Below are positions 17,226 through 27,306 of a stretch of 64,000 nt of DNA, piece after piece (the first letter of the stretch is position 1; each line of letters opens with the position of its first letter). Under the pieces are notes generated by a model. The model did not search any database. It saw only the letters and a list, made by a program, of their open reading frames with translations, and was not told the DNA's origin. A program made the translations under genes and the position numbers. The stretch covers positions 1,054,001-1,118,000 of the forward strand of contig CP048716.1 of assembly GCA_022641835.1 (NCBI GenBank). Reading direction: 5' to 3'. The DNA is from Petasospora fabianii (lineage: Eukaryota > Ascomycota > Saccharomycetes > Phaffomycetales > Wickerhamomycetaceae).

Positions 17226-20200
17226 TCACATAACACTGACAACCGATGTACCGTCCTGGAATCTTGTTCTGAAGATTCTGTTGGCGTTAGTGAACATACC
17301 CTCCTTCAACGACACAATGATGAACTGTGATCCCTTGAATCTGGTCTTGATTATATGACCAATGTTCTGTGTGTGAGATAAATCCAAAGCAGCATCAACT
17401 TCATCCAAAATGTATACTGGAGCAGGCTTGAACTGCAACAAGGCAAGAATCAAAGACAAGGCGATAAGGGATCTCTGACCACCAGACAACTCCACCAAAC
17501 TTTCCTTCCACACCTTACCAAGTCTCACCTTGACTTCAAGACCCTCCGTGATATCCACACCCTCTGGAGGTTCAAGCTTAGAGAAAGAGTTTGGTAACAA
17601 GTCACCAAAGATTTGGCCAAAGTCTTTACTCACCTTCTCCCATGTCTTGATCAAAGTATCTCTCTTGTACTCGTTCAACGTTATGATTGTCTCTTCAATC
17701 TTAGACTTATCCCTTTCGATAGTCTTGATCATCTGCTTCAACGAACTCTCCTTCTTTTCGACATTGTCGATCATGCTCATAATATTGGTGTTAACCTTGC
17801 GCTTCATGCTTTGGAATCTCTCTTGTGCGTGGGAGATTTGCTGCTTCAAGTCCTCAATATCAACGTTTGGATATTCACGAATGACAGCATTTACCATGTT
17901 TTCGTCTGATAACCAGTTGTTCTCTTCGACGAGGGCCTCCAAATGAGCCCTTAGTGAATTGACGCTGGAACCGAGCTTCTCAACCTCGTGTACCAACTTT
18001 TGAGAGTTCAACTTGATATCACTCATCTGATGGTTCTTGGCCTTCAATGCCTTGGTCAAGTCACGAAGTTCGTCATCAACACCCAACTGTGCCTCCTTCT
18101 CAGCCTGAACCTGAGTGTTAATAGACTCGAACGTCTCAGCATGACTCAGTAACTCCTTCTCTATCGTCTTGGACTGTTGAACCAAGTCCTTGACATTAGC
18201 ATCAATGTCAGATATAGAGTCCTTGTGACCCTGCAATTCAGCCGTCATCTGTTCAAGCTCAATCTGGGAGGACTGGAAAGCATCTTCGGTCTGCTCAACT
18301 CGAGCAGCAAGTTTGGAGATCTCAGCGGTCATAGAACGCACCTCATTTTCGAGCTCTTTCAACTTGGAACCCTTATTGCTGTTAAATTCCCTCATATCGA
18401 CTTCAATCTTTTGAATATCATTTGTGATCTTCTGTATCAGTTCCTGCTTCTCAACCACTGCCTGTTCCAAGTTTTGAATCTCTTGTTGGTTGGACTCATA
18501 TTTTTGAAGCAACTGACTGGCAAGGTTGGTCTTCAAGTTCTTCTCAGCAAGTTGAATTTGATGATTTGTGACATTAAGCTCCTGTTGTATTGACTTGGTC
18601 TGCTGTGAAAGTTTGTGCTGTTTGCTCAACTCTTCACGGATTTGGGAGAGCTCGCTCTGCATTGACTCCATTTGAGCGTTGCGTTGGTTGTATTCCTGAA
18701 TGTTGGCCAACACCGAACCATTGTTTCTTCTGGAACCACCAGACAAAGTACCTTCAGGATCGTAGACATCACCTTGAAGAGTGACACTTCTGGCACGGAT
18801 GTTTGGATTAAAGGTCACTTTCTTAGCAGTGTCAGCATCCTGACAGACCAATCTCGAGCCGAAGATGAACTCCATAGCTTTAGCAACTTCATGCTCGTAG
18901 CCGATCAAGTTCAATGCAAGTTCTACCTTACCAGGACAGATCTCCTTAGCCAGGTCAACTTGCTTCTTGGACAAAGTGTAAGCAGAGATCTTGTTCAATG
19001 GAATGATGGTGACACGTCTTCTCAACTGACCCTTCTCCAAGAGCTGGGCACCAGTGACCTCGTTATCAACAATAACATTGTACAATCTTCCGCCTGCTGC
19101 AACTTCAAGGGCAGTGGCAGAATCCATGTGCTCTTGCTGGATGCTGAACAATTGAGCGACAACACCCTTAACAGAGGTCGGGTTGAAGTTGGCCGATGGT
19201 TTGCTGTAGGTAAACTCCAAGTTGGCAACCTTACGTTTGAGGTAGTTGACATCACCAGTGAGCTTATGCAACTCTCTGTTCAGCTGAGCCTCTCTGGTCT
19301 TCATTTTCTTGTCTCTTGCAGGGTCGAACCCAAGGTTACTCAATTGCTGCTCTAAACCGGCCTTCTTCTGTTTAAGCTGCTCAAGTTCCTGGACAAACAC
19401 GTCATACTCTTGCTTGGCACTTGCCAATTTTGGCTCAGTTGAGTTGTTTTCCTGCAAAAGATGCTGTGCTTTGAGCTTGATCTGCTCAATGGAAACGTTG
19501 GTTTCGGTCAATCTTGCCTTCTCCTCCTGTAATTGAGCAGCGTAACCACCACCAGACTGGCCCTTGGATGAGATACCAGTAGTCAACGTCGAGAGCAATT
19601 CCTCCTTCTTAGAGTGTTGAGTCTTGAGCTCCTCAAGGTTCTTTCTGGTGTTGTTGTAATCAGCCTCAATCTGAGCATGCGCAGCAACCTTCTTTTCTAA
19701 GCTGTTTTCCAACTTTTGAATCTGCTTGATCAAATTGGCTTTGTTCTTCTCTTCATCTTGCAAAGTCTCCAGGTTGAGTGACTTGGCTGTCTCCAATCTT
19801 GTAAGTGTCTGGGAGATTTCGTTGTGCTTAGCTTCTAACTCTTTAAGCTTGTTACCTTTGTGTGCGTATTGTTCCTTGTGCTTCTTAACTCTCTCCAAGT
19901 CCTCGGTCAAATGTGCGATCTCATTAGTCAATCTTTCAATTTCAGATGATGAGTTATCCAATGTATGCTTCTGACTCGAATAGCTTTCCTGGAGCTTTTG
20001 GAACTTGACCGAGTAGTGAGAGAAATCATGGGCATTGACCACACGAGACAACTTTTCTAAATCAGATTGCGTTTGTTGGAATTCGAGGAAAGTTCTCTTT
20101 TCACTCCGTAATTTCTCGAGCTTTGGTTCAATCTCTTCAGCCAACAAAGCCCTAATCTCCTGAAGTTTAGTCTCTTTCTTGGCCATAGTCTTCTCAGCCT

Positions 20201-20738
20201 TTTCCTTACGATCCTCGAACATCTTGGTACCAGCAGCCTCTTCAATCAATGATAAGACTTCTGATGGCTTCATGTTTAAAACCTTCGTGATCTTACCTTG
20301 CATAATCAAGAAATTTGGATTGTTGATGTTCAACTGAACGGACTGGAACAAGTGCAAAACGGCCTGTTGCTGGGCCCTATGACCGTTGATCAAGTACTTA
20401 CTTGTGCCTCCAAGAACAATTTGTCTAGTGACGGAGATCTTTGGCACTGTTTCAAATCCAATTGGTGATCTGGTCGTGTCGGAGTTGTCAAAGACAATGG
20501 TAACGGAAGCCTTGGTCACACCAGCCTGTCCTCGCTTGTAGATCAAGTCCTGCAAGTTCGAGGCTCTGACCGTGGACATGGAAGAGATACCCAAGACGAA
20601 ACAGATGGCATCAAGAATATTGGACTTACCCGAACCATTGAGACCAGTGATGGCGTTGAACTGCGGATCCCAACCAGAGATGACGGTTCTGGTCGCGTAC
20701 GACTTGAAACCATCGAGGATGAGCTCCTCCACGTGCAT
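17226..20738 (-). CDS. SMC2: Condensin ATPase subunit SMC2
   Basis: A 1170-residue protein, the same length as S. cerevisiae Smc2. The Walker A loop GLNGSGKSN is at 32-40. Long coiled coils flank a hinge (about 520-650, containing GVVAQLFSIQQEHMDSATAL and LEVAAGGRLYNVIVDNEVTG). The C-terminal head has the ABC signature LSGGQRS at 1084-1090 and Walker B YILDEVDAALD. Paired with Smc4 and the non-SMC subunits, it forms the condensin ring that compacts mitotic chromosomes and organises rDNA. Its position next to MET10 and RPL2 is the same as on S. cerevisiae chromosome VI. The first residues (MHVEELILDGFKSYATRTVI) are typical of the family and fix the start. Confidence 0.97.
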   Translation of the reverse strand: MHVEELILDGFKSYATRTVISGWDPQFNAITGLNGSGKSNILDAICFVLGISSMSTVRASNLQDLIYKRGQAGVTKASVTIVFDNSDTTRSPIGFETVPKISVTRQIVLGGTSKYLINGHRAQQQAVLHLFQSVQLNINNPNFLIMQGKITKVLNMKPSEVLSLIEEAAGTKMFEDRKEKAEKTMAKKETKLQEIRALLAEEIEPKLEKLRSEKRTFLEFQQTQSDLEKLSRVVNAHDFSHYSVKFQKLQESYSSQKHTLDNSSSEIERLTNEIAHLTEDLERVKKHKEQYAHKGNKLKELEAKHNEISQTLTRLETAKSLNLETLQDEEKNKANLIKQIQKLENSLEKKVAAHAQIEADYNNTRKNLEELKTQHSKKEELLSTLTTGISSKGQSGGGYAAQLQEEKARLTETNVSIEQIKLKAQHLLQENNSTEPKLASAKQEYDVFVQELEQLKQKKAGLEQQLSNLGFDPARDKKMKTREAQLNRELHKLTGDVNYLKRKVANLEFTYSKPSANFNPTSVKGVVAQLFSIQQEHMDSATALEVAAGGRLYNVIVDNEVTGAQLLEKGQLRRRVTIIPLNKISAYTLSKKQVDLAKEICPGKVELALNLIGYEHEVAKAMEFIFGSRLVCQDADTAKKVTFNPNIRARSVTLQGDVYDPEGTLSGGSRRNNGSVLANIQEYNQRNAQMESMQSELSQIREELSKQHKLSQQTKSIQQELNVTNHQIQLAEKNLKTNLASQLLQKYESNQQEIQNLEQAVVEKQELIQKITNDIQKIEVDMREFNSNKGSKLKELENEVRSMTAEISKLAARVEQTEDAFQSSQIELEQMTAELQGHKDSISDIDANVKDLVQQSKTIEKELLSHAETFESINTQVQAEKEAQLGVDDELRDLTKALKAKNHQMSDIKLNSQKLVHEVEKLGSSVNSLRAHLEALVEENNWLSDENMVNAVIREYPNVDIEDLKQQISHAQERFQSMKRKVNTNIMSMIDNVEKKESSLKQMIKTIERDKSKIEETIITLNEYKRDTLIKTWEKVSKDFGQIFGDLLPNSFSKLEPPEGVDITEGLEVKVRLGKVWKESLVELSGGQRSLIALSLILALLQFKPAPVYILDEVDAALDLSHTQNIGHIIKTRFKGSQFIIVSLKEGMFTNANRIFRTRFQDGTSVVSVM

Positions 20739-21097
20739 GATGAACCCAAAGTATACGTGATAGATTTAAACCAGTTTCTGATCGTTGCCGCCAGAGTAAG
20801 ACCTTTTGTTTTGGTTTTTATGTTTTTGTTTACGCGACTGCCGCGCGCGTGGAGACAACTGGGAAATCTCGAGATGTTCGGGTTTATTGTCCACGATTTT
20901 AAGATATAATCCGTTGGCATGACAACGATATACATCCCCGGAAGTAAACCGCTATGTCCGGTCCTAGGAGCCTCGGGTTTATACTATCGGAGAGTTAGGT
21001 TACTGATCGAAATGATAATTTTCCCACGGATGAACACCTCTTCTACAAAGTCCAAGGAAGGCGGTAGACAAGGATAGGAGAAGGTATAACTGTCACA
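20739..21097. promoter_or_regulatory. Divergent promoter region between SMC2 and an MFS gene
   Basis: A 359-bp spacer with no gene. It contains a CG-rich patch (TACGCGACTGCCGCGCGCG around 20830), GTTCGGGTTTA near 20877 and a T-rich run near 20805. I recognise no specific factor site with confidence. Confidence 0.35.
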
Positions 21098-22666
21098 ATG
21101 GCCTACTCTAAACCGTATACGAAGCTCAACTTCGTGGCATTCACAGCTGCGTGCTTCTTTACAATCTCCTTCGTGGTATTCATGAGTTCAACGCAATCAT
21201 TTTTCCTCACAGACGTTCTGGGAATCTCTACAAAGATCGGTGATTATATTGGTACACTCGGGTTTGCCGATGAGCTGGTGTCTATGTCGATTGCTCCATT
21301 CCTTGGTGCTCTCAGTGATAAGATTGGTGCAAAGTACATCAACATTGCGGGTGTCATTATTGTGGGTGTCTCTTTCTTTCTATATACGACAGCCAAGAGC
21401 GTATATCCTGACCTTTTGTTCTTGAGAATGATATTCGCCGTGGGTGCTACAGCTTCTGCCTCCATGATGACCGCTATGTTGGCTGAGATGAGTGCCTCTG
21501 GCTTTGAACTGAGCTCCCTCCTGAGATGGGGAAGAAATGCTCCTCTTATCGATAACGAGGCTATGCCACCTTCTACTGAGACACTTGATGATGCTTCTGC
21601 CGATTCTGTCGGTACTATTGATGCCCAGGAACCACCAAAAAGAAATGGTAAATTGACTTCTGTCATCGGAATGGCTTCAGGTTCTGGTGCTGTCTTTGCT
21701 GCCATGTTCTACATCCCGTTGCCTAATAAGTTTGCAGAGGTTGAACCACCAGCACCGGCTTTAAAGCATTCATACATGGTTATCGGTACAATTGCCCTTG
21801 CCTGTTCCACATTTTTGGCCTACGGCTTGTTCTCTCCCAAGAGCTTGCGGATTCCGTTCTTATCAAGATATTTTTCCCCATATGATGATGTATTAGAGGG
21901 TCTCGATGAAGAAGAGGACTCTGCTGGTCATCACAAGCCAAAGCCATACTTTGAACTCTTGAAGCTCGGATTTGGAGAGGCGAGAAACAAGAAGATCGCA
22001 TTGGCATATCTTGGTGGATTCGTTGCTCGCTCCACAACAGTTACTATCTCTGTCTTCATTCCACTTTATGTGAACAGTTACTACATGAAGTCGGGACTTT
22101 GCGATGCAACTGACAGAAGCTCTTGTAGAGAGGCATACATTCAAGCAGCTATTCTCACTGGTATCATTCATACAGTTTCTCTTGTCTTTGCCCCAGTCTT
22201 TGGATTCGTTTGTGACAAATATGGTCGTAAGTTTGGTCTTATTGTAACATCTCTCTCTGGTATCATTGCTTCTCTTGGTTATGCCCTGGTTGGCAATCCA
22301 AGGGCACCTATCATTTTTATCTTCAGTATCATTTTCGGTGTATCAATGATCGGTACCATCATCACATCTATGTCTCTTGCTACAGACAAGCAACGTGATC
22401 ATAATGGTTCCATTTCTGGTGTCTATGGCTTCTGTGGTGGAATTGGTATACTCCTCATATCCAAGGTTGGTGGTTATTTCTCCGACATCTGGGCTGGTGC
22501 CCCATTCATCATCATGGCAATCTTCCATGGTGCTCTTCTTGCTGCTACGTTATACAAAGGAGATGCTTATGATGTCTTGATCAGCAAGTTGACGGGGAAT
22601 AACTCTTATATTGCACTGACCGATGAAAATAATGATGACGACGAGCAAGAGGCAACTGTTCTCTAA
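21098..22666 (+). CDS. Major facilitator superfamily transporter of unknown substrate
   Basis: A 522-residue protein with about 12 membrane segments in two halves. Motif A is present in both halves: GALSDKIGAKY after segment 2 and GFVCDKYGRKFGL after segment 8. The loop between the halves contains the acidic stretch DDVLEGLDEEEDSAGHHKPK. A further unusual hydrophilic insert (about residues 145-190, LRWGRN... TETLDDASADSVG) interrupts the first half before the sequence re-enters the membrane with GMASGSGAVFAAMFYIP. The C-terminus is acidic (ENNDDDEQEATVL). I do not recognise a characterised S. cerevisiae orthologue. The gene breaks an otherwise conserved run, since SMC2 and RPL2 are direct neighbours in S. 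cerevisiae, so it may be a local insertion or a gene lost in Saccharomyces. Confidence 0.8.
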   Translation: MAYSKPYTKLNFVAFTAACFFTISFVVFMSSTQSFFLTDVLGISTKIGDYIGTLGFADELVSMSIAPFLGALSDKIGAKYINIAGVIIVGVSFFLYTTAKSVYPDLLFLRMIFAVGATASASMMTAMLAEMSASGFELSSLLRWGRNAPLIDNEAMPPSTETLDDASADSVGTIDAQEPPKRNGKLTSVIGMASGSGAVFAAMFYIPLPNKFAEVEPPAPALKHSYMVIGTIALACSTFLAYGLFSPKSLRIPFLSRYFSPYDDVLEGLDEEEDSAGHHKPKPYFELLKLGFGEARNKKIALAYLGGFVARSTTVTISVFIPLYVNSYYMKSGLCDATDRSSCREAYIQAAILTGIIHTVSLVFAPVFGFVCDKYGRKFGLIVTSLSGIIASLGYALVGNPRAPIIFIFSIIFGVSMIGTIITSMSLATDKQRDHNGSISGVYGFCGGIGILLISKVGGYFSDIWAGAPFIIMAIFHGALLAATLYKGDAYDVLISKLTGNNSYIALTDENNDDDEQEATVL

Positions 22667-22826
22667 ACATGCGGCATGACTTCTTGTAAATAACAAACGA
22701 ATAAAACGAACAGTCAAGTTTAACACTACAATAGTTGGAAGCTAACAGTACATTATAAATGATTTATTTTTCGGAACACAAAAAACCCAAACAGACATTA
22801 ACCGCATATACAAAATGTTAAGTAGT

Positions 22827-23971
22827 TTAGTCCTGGGTCTTCTGGGTACCACGCAACAAACCAGTTCTTCTGGCAGCGATCAAACCAGCCTTCTGACCGG
22901 CGACGGCACCTCTAGAAATGGTAGAAGCCTTACCAATATGCTGGTGGTTACCACCACCGTGTGGGTGATCAACTGGGTTCATGGCAACACCACGAGTCTT
23001 TGGCCAAGAGTTTCTCTTAACTCTGTACTTGTGGAAGGCACGACCAGCCTTAAGCAATGGCTTGTCAACACGACCACCACCGGCAACAACACCGATAACA
23101 CCTCTGGCGTCAGAAGAAAGAATCTTCTTAGCACCGGATGGGAGCTTAACTCTGGTCTTGTTCTCATCTGGGTTGTGACCAATGACGATAACGTAGTTAC
23201 CAGAAGTTCTACCAAGAGCACCTCTGTCACCTGGTCTCTCCTCAACGTTAGAAACGATGGTACCCTCTGGGACGGAACCCAATGGCAAAATGTTACCAAC
23301 GTTCAAAGAAGCCTTCTTACCGGCGTAGATGAACTGACCAGTGTAGACACCCTCGTTGGCGATGAAAGTCTCCTCTCTTTGCTTGTATTTGTATGGGTCT
23401 CTGAAGACAACCTTGGCAAGTGGAGCACCACGACCAGCATCGTGGACAATCTGCTTAACAACACCACGGATGTAACCGTGACGCTCAGCGTAGTCCAAGG
23501 TTCTGAGCTTGGCAGCACCCTGTCTCAATCTGGTGTGAGAGACGAAGATAGAACCAGCACCCTTTCTCTGGTTACGAATAACTCTACCTGTGACGATTTG
23601 TTAGTAAGCTGACTTGAGTCGGTTGATATTTGATGATGAAGAACAGCTCTGGCTAATGTTGTATTGATCAATAGTTGCCGGTCTATAAGTCAGATGTGAC
23701 GGTTGCAAATGATGATCAAACTCAGAGTATCTTTGAGATCGGTGAAACTCTTGCAGTCATTGGTACTGTATTGCTCGTTGCTAATATGATCAAGCCACTG
23801 AAGGTCTTTTTTGGTGATGACAATGCTGATGTTTGAACACGGTTTGTACACAAGTGAGTTTTGCTTGTTGGTGCTTCAGTGACGGTGCTTATCACGGGTA
23901 AAGATTATGGGCAATCATAATAGCTGATCTCTGCTGTTCTTCTGTTCATCTCCTTTAGTCCACATACCCAT
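22827..23971 (-). CDS. RPL2: Cytosolic ribosomal protein uL2 (Rpl2), spliced
   Basis: A 254-residue large-subunit protein at the peptidyl-transferase centre. Exon 1 is only four bases (23971-23968, ATGG) and exon 2 runs 23587-22827. Joining gives [20 protein letters not shown], the universal uL2 start, and the summed length is a whole number of codons. The intron is 23588-23967 with a GTATGT donor, perfect TACTAAC branch point and CACAG acceptor. The very conserved [13 protein letters not shown] segment carries the histidine important for peptidyl transfer in uL2. Intron position right after ATGG matches my memory of the S. cerevisiae RPL2 genes. Codon bias is extreme. This locus corresponds to both RPL2A (chromosome VI) and RPL2B (chromosome IX) of S. 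cerevisiae. Confidence 0.97.
23588..23967 (-). other. RPL2 intron (380 nt)
   Basis: Donor GTATGTG at 23967, branch TTACTAAC at 23600-23607, acceptor CACAG ending at 23588. I looked for a box C/D snoRNA on the sense strand and found no C-box. Confidence 0.93.
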
Positions 23972-24439
23972 TGTTGATGATTTGGTTGGTTGGAGTCCTT
24001 CCTCTAGTGTGTGGTGAAGCGCTTGTCAAACAGTTTTTCAAGTTTTCACCGCGCGATGCAAATTGTTTTCGCGCCTGGGCACGTAACCTTTTCACCAGCC
24101 AAAGTGCGCGCTCTGTGTGGAGTGAGACTGCTTTTTCATATCCATCCGTACACCAGATCTCTCACGCTTTGCGGGAATAATTCAGAACACCAGTAGAATC
24201 AAGAACGGTGTGCCCTAGTATCGTCGCTCAGACAACGGGTTGTTTATTATTTCTGTACTGATCTAACGTGTCAATAGTGTCACCCCGCATACTAAGACGT
24301 CGTCTATTTCCTCTCTACGATACTTAACTTACGATAGTACATGAATGTTTCCTCAATTAATGCTCCGGTAGACAGCTCCACAGTCCTCAGTGGAACTATT
24401 AATATTGAGGCGTGCTATGGCCAACTTCAACCCTAAAGA
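23972..24439. promoter_or_regulatory. RPL2 promoter and RRT5-like gene 3' end
   Basis: A 468-bp spacer with no gene. Near RPL2 lies TTGGTTGGTTGGAG (about 23981), shared in type with GGTTGGTTGGTGAG before RPL29 (about 26735). CG-rich ACCGCGCGATG and TTTTCGCGCC stretches lie around 24050-24075. The two short plus-strand frames here show no family resemblance. Confidence 0.35.
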
Positions 24440-25614
24440 TCAGTTCTCTGTCTCCTCTGGAGCGCCAGAAAGAGCCATCTCATCGTCATCATCAACCCCA
24501 GTAATAGGCTCTGCAACTTGACCATTATCTCCTGAACAACAGTTGTCTTCTTGACAGTCACAATCGGAACAAGAATCCTTTGCGGAACAAGTTGCACTAG
24601 TAGCGCAAGGACCAGCACTAGCTGGGTCTTTCCCAACCTTCTCCAACTTAGCATGCTGAGCTTGAGCTGCATTCTTCACCTCTTCGATCTTTGAAAGATA
24701 AGCTGGCTTAAAAGAAATGTGTCTTCCTTTCAACTTTTTACCCTTCAACTCAATCAGTGCCTTCTCAATGGCACCTTCCGCACTCAATGTAATCAAGGCA
24801 GATACGTAGCGGTGACGAAAGAGTGGCTTTGTTACCCCAGTCTTGACGCGGCTCTTGAAGATGTAAACCTCAGTTGGTACATATTCATAGAAGAACTCAC
24901 GAAGGTCTCCATCAGTGGTTTTTCTGTGAAGACGATGGATGAAAAGGGTATCATTGGACACAGGAGGCTTGATGATCTTTTCAAACTGGTCCTCAGTATC
25001 TTCCATATGAACAGATTCGCTATGGTGACTTTTCACAGCCGGATCAGTGTTATCCTCCACAAGATCTGGGAAAACGTTGAAATCTTGCTCCTGCTGCTTG
25101 ACCTTTTTCTCCTTGACCCTCTTGTCTGGTGAATATGGGAGAAATGGCTTAACTCTAAGTGAACGACCGTTCAATTCTTTGCCATTGATAGCATCCTTGG
25201 CAAGCAAGGCTTCATTTGCTGACTTGAACTCGACATAGGCAATGCCTAAGGACTTCTGCTTAGCCCCTTTAAAGCCTCTCACGGTGTGACTTGGAACCAA
25301 GACAGAAAGACTGTATCGTATAATTAGTATTTTGGCGATGAGGTCTGTGCCGTGCGTGTATTGCGCGCGCAACCTGTGGGGATTTTGGGTGATAAGATCC
25401 CTACTTACACTTTAAACTCCTTGAGTAAATCATAAAGGTCGAATTCGGTAGTTTGATAACTGACGTTGTTGATAAAAAGTCTGTGAATGGAGCTAGATGG
25501 CGGCTCTTCAACAGAAGAAACAGAAACATGTGCTTCTTCCTCAATATTGACAGCGGCATCGACAGGCTCGACAGCTTCAGCTTCAGCTGACTTGATAAAT
25601 TCGGTTGCAGACAT
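24440..25614 (-). CDS. RRT5: Two-RRM RNA-binding protein with Cys-rich tail (RRT5-like), spliced
   Basis: Exon 1 is 25614-25409 and exon 2 is 25310-24440; joined they encode 358 residues. The intron interrupts RRM1. RRM1 (about 45-127) has RNP2 LFINNVSY and RNP1-like LGIAYVEF; RRM2 (about 189-275) has TLFIHRLH and YVSALITL. The linker is basic then acidic. The symbol rests mainly on position: in S. cerevisiae RRT5 (YFR032C) sits between RPL2A and RPL29, exactly as here, and it is also an RRM protein. RRT5 function is poorly known (a screen linked it to rDNA transcription regulation). Residues 304-327 contain seven cysteines (304, 310, 316, 319, 321, 326, 327) before an acidic end, which is unusual for an RRM protein. 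Confidence 0.85.
25311..25408 (-). other. Intron of the RRT5-like gene (98 nt)
   Basis: Donor GTAAGT at 25408, branch-like ATACTAAT, acceptor ATACAG ending at 25311. Splicing joins ...LLKEFKV to LSVLVPSHTVRGF and restores RRM1. The donor is preceded by AAAGT so the split codon is GT/T (Val). Confidence 0.88.
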
Positions 25615-26026
25615 GGCGATCAGACAGATTCTGTAGTCTTGAACAAAGAAGACGTTTAAAGAGAACTGTAGGGAAGGACGAAATTACTTCTGTTTCCAAT
25701 AGAGCTTATTACAACTCATTAGCCACAAAGTGAAGAGAGTAAACACAAGCGGAAACCCTTAGCCGTATCCCAACACTCTAAATGCCAATTAGACAAAGCT
25801 ACAAGTCACTCATATTACGTAGTTTTTTACCTAAACCATTAAGATGATATACATGGAACTTTATCAGTCAGAGCCAACATCCAAAGCCGTTGTATAAGCT
25901 GATTATTTAGTCAGAATTGCAAGTCACAATAGCGCCTTCAATAACCAATAAGTTTCGTTTGTTTTAGCATCAATTCATCAAAAAAAAGTTCAGATGTATG
26001 TGGGTTGTAGCTGAGTTGAGGTAGAT
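25615..26026. other. Promoter of the RRT5-like gene and RPL29 3' end
   Basis: A 412-bp spacer without a gene. A-rich and T-rich runs near 25975-26000 (CATCAAAAAAAAGTTC) are probably part of the RPL29 polyadenylation region. No recognisable factor site. Confidence 0.35.
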
Positions 26027-26215
26027 TTACTTCTTCTCAGCACGAGCGGCAGCCAAAGCCTTGGCGGTACCGTGAAGAGCATACTTGTGGTTTCTCTTGA
26101 ACTTGGCGTCAACACCCTTCAAGGATGGGTACTTGTGGGTCTTTGGCTTCTTGATACCGTTACGGTGGGCCTTTCTGGTCTGGTTGTGAGCTGTGTGGTT
26201 CTTAGACTTAGACAT
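26027..26215 (-). CDS. RPL29: Cytosolic ribosomal protein eL29 (Rpl29)
   Basis: A 62-residue basic protein, [20 protein letters not shown] then [20 protein letters not shown], nearly identical to S. cerevisiae Rpl29 (59 residues). The C-terminus has a three-residue extension (ARAEKK in place of AAKK). It sits on the 60S subunit surface near the subunit interface and the exit-site side. The start codon is preceded two bases upstream by an AG that ends a likely 5' untranslated intron. The neighbours on the same strand (RRT5-like, QCR6) are those of S. cerevisiae. Confidence 0.97.
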   Translation of the reverse strand: MSKSKNHTAHNQTRKAHRNGIKKPKTHKYPSLKGVDAKFKRNHKYALHGTAKALAAARAEKK

Positions 26216-26217
26216 TG

Positions 26218-26578
26218 CTAAATGATATGTTAGTTTCCTGTTATTGTGGGTTGAGGTTGTAGGTTCACAAGTCCAAACTGGATGACGATGGGGTTGTCTC
26301 GTTCACGGTTCTTAATCTTGTCGACGGTGCTGAGTGAATCCACGATGGATATGTTTTACTTCATGATAAATAATGAGTGGTTCTTTGACTTTTGGAGTCT
26401 TGATAATGGGTAACTGCGGTCTATGTGCGCTGTCGACTTTTGAGGTGGATCTTCAATATGCTCTGACACGGTCGTAGCTTCGTTTTAACTGATATGAATT
26501 TGTGCGTTGTGATACCTTGTGCTTCCATGACATTATATCATCCAGTTCTTCAATGTGTACCCCCTGATCTCCACTTAC
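26218..26578 (-). other. Probable intron in the RPL29 5' untranslated region (361 nt)
   Basis: Minus strand: donor CAA/GTAAGTG at 26578, branch AACTAAC at 26229-26235, acceptor CATTTAG ending at 26218, two bases before the ATG. A TATA element (TTATATA, about 26703-26709) lies about 130 bp upstream of the donor, which fits a short first exon. The putative first exon has no ATG. This is inferred from sequence only. Confidence 0.5.
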
Positions 26579-27306
26579 TTGCTTGTTGGCTGACTACCTC
26601 AATGTATGCGCTGGTAGTCGTAGGCCTCGCTTCAACTTTTGGTAACTTTTTCACAACGAGTATGCGGCCCGCACCAATTCGACAACCCACTTTCGCGACT
26701 AGTATATAAAATTCGCGAACTTTTCATTTAGAGTGGTTGGTTGGTGAGAGGTTTTGATGTGACTGTGACTTTTTTTTGGGATGTTAAGGGCTTAAAATAG
26801 TAGTCACGTGCCTTGGGGTCAGGGCAGGCATCATCATAAGCGCTATGAAGTCTGTGGGGTGATCCGATTGACACATTCAACAAGTGCTTATTCTTGCCGG
26901 CACAATGGTCATGGAGGGGTTTGACTTAGTTAAACGCTAAATAGGACTAACGAATTACATCATAGGTTAGTTTAATTCATCAAAATCTCGGGCGTTGCAC
27001 TTCAATGGTTTATCTCGGACCCATACCTCTAGTCCAGACTACAAGTGATCGTCTTTGTTAAGTTTATAAGCTTCTTAATGAATAACCAGTGCTTCGTATG
27101 CAAGTTTTTTTTTGTATATGTACATCAATGGATTGAGTAACCTCGTCAAACCAACAAAAAAATAATAAAAAATCAAAATCATATCCATCTCATCTTATCG
27201 GCATGACACCATAAACTGGGGCCCACGCATGAATGTCAGTCAATGTGTCAACAAGACACGTCTAATAAATCATCACCCTCCATTTTTTCATCTCAAATCA
27301 GTACTT
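26579..27306. promoter_or_regulatory. RPL29 promoter and QCR6 3' region
   Basis: No gene is seen. It holds a TATA-like element (26703-26709), TTCGCGAA at 26712-26719, a second TTCGCGA at 26692-26698, GGTTGGTTGGTGAG around 26735, a T-tract at about 26771-26778 and a Cbf1-type TCACGTG at 26804-26810. The further 500 bp toward QCR6 is unremarkable apart from a T-tract near 27105 and A-rich runs near 27158-27175. Confidence 0.45.

Noticed and set aside
22815-23612. 265-codon plus-strand frame opposite RPL2
   Set aside because: Antisense artefact of extreme codon bias; the spliced RPL2 explains the locus.
23709-23800. C-box-like ATGATGA and D-box-like CTGA within the RPL2 intron
   Set aside because: They are on the strand opposite to RPL2 and lack a terminal stem, so they do not make an intronic box C/D snoRNA.
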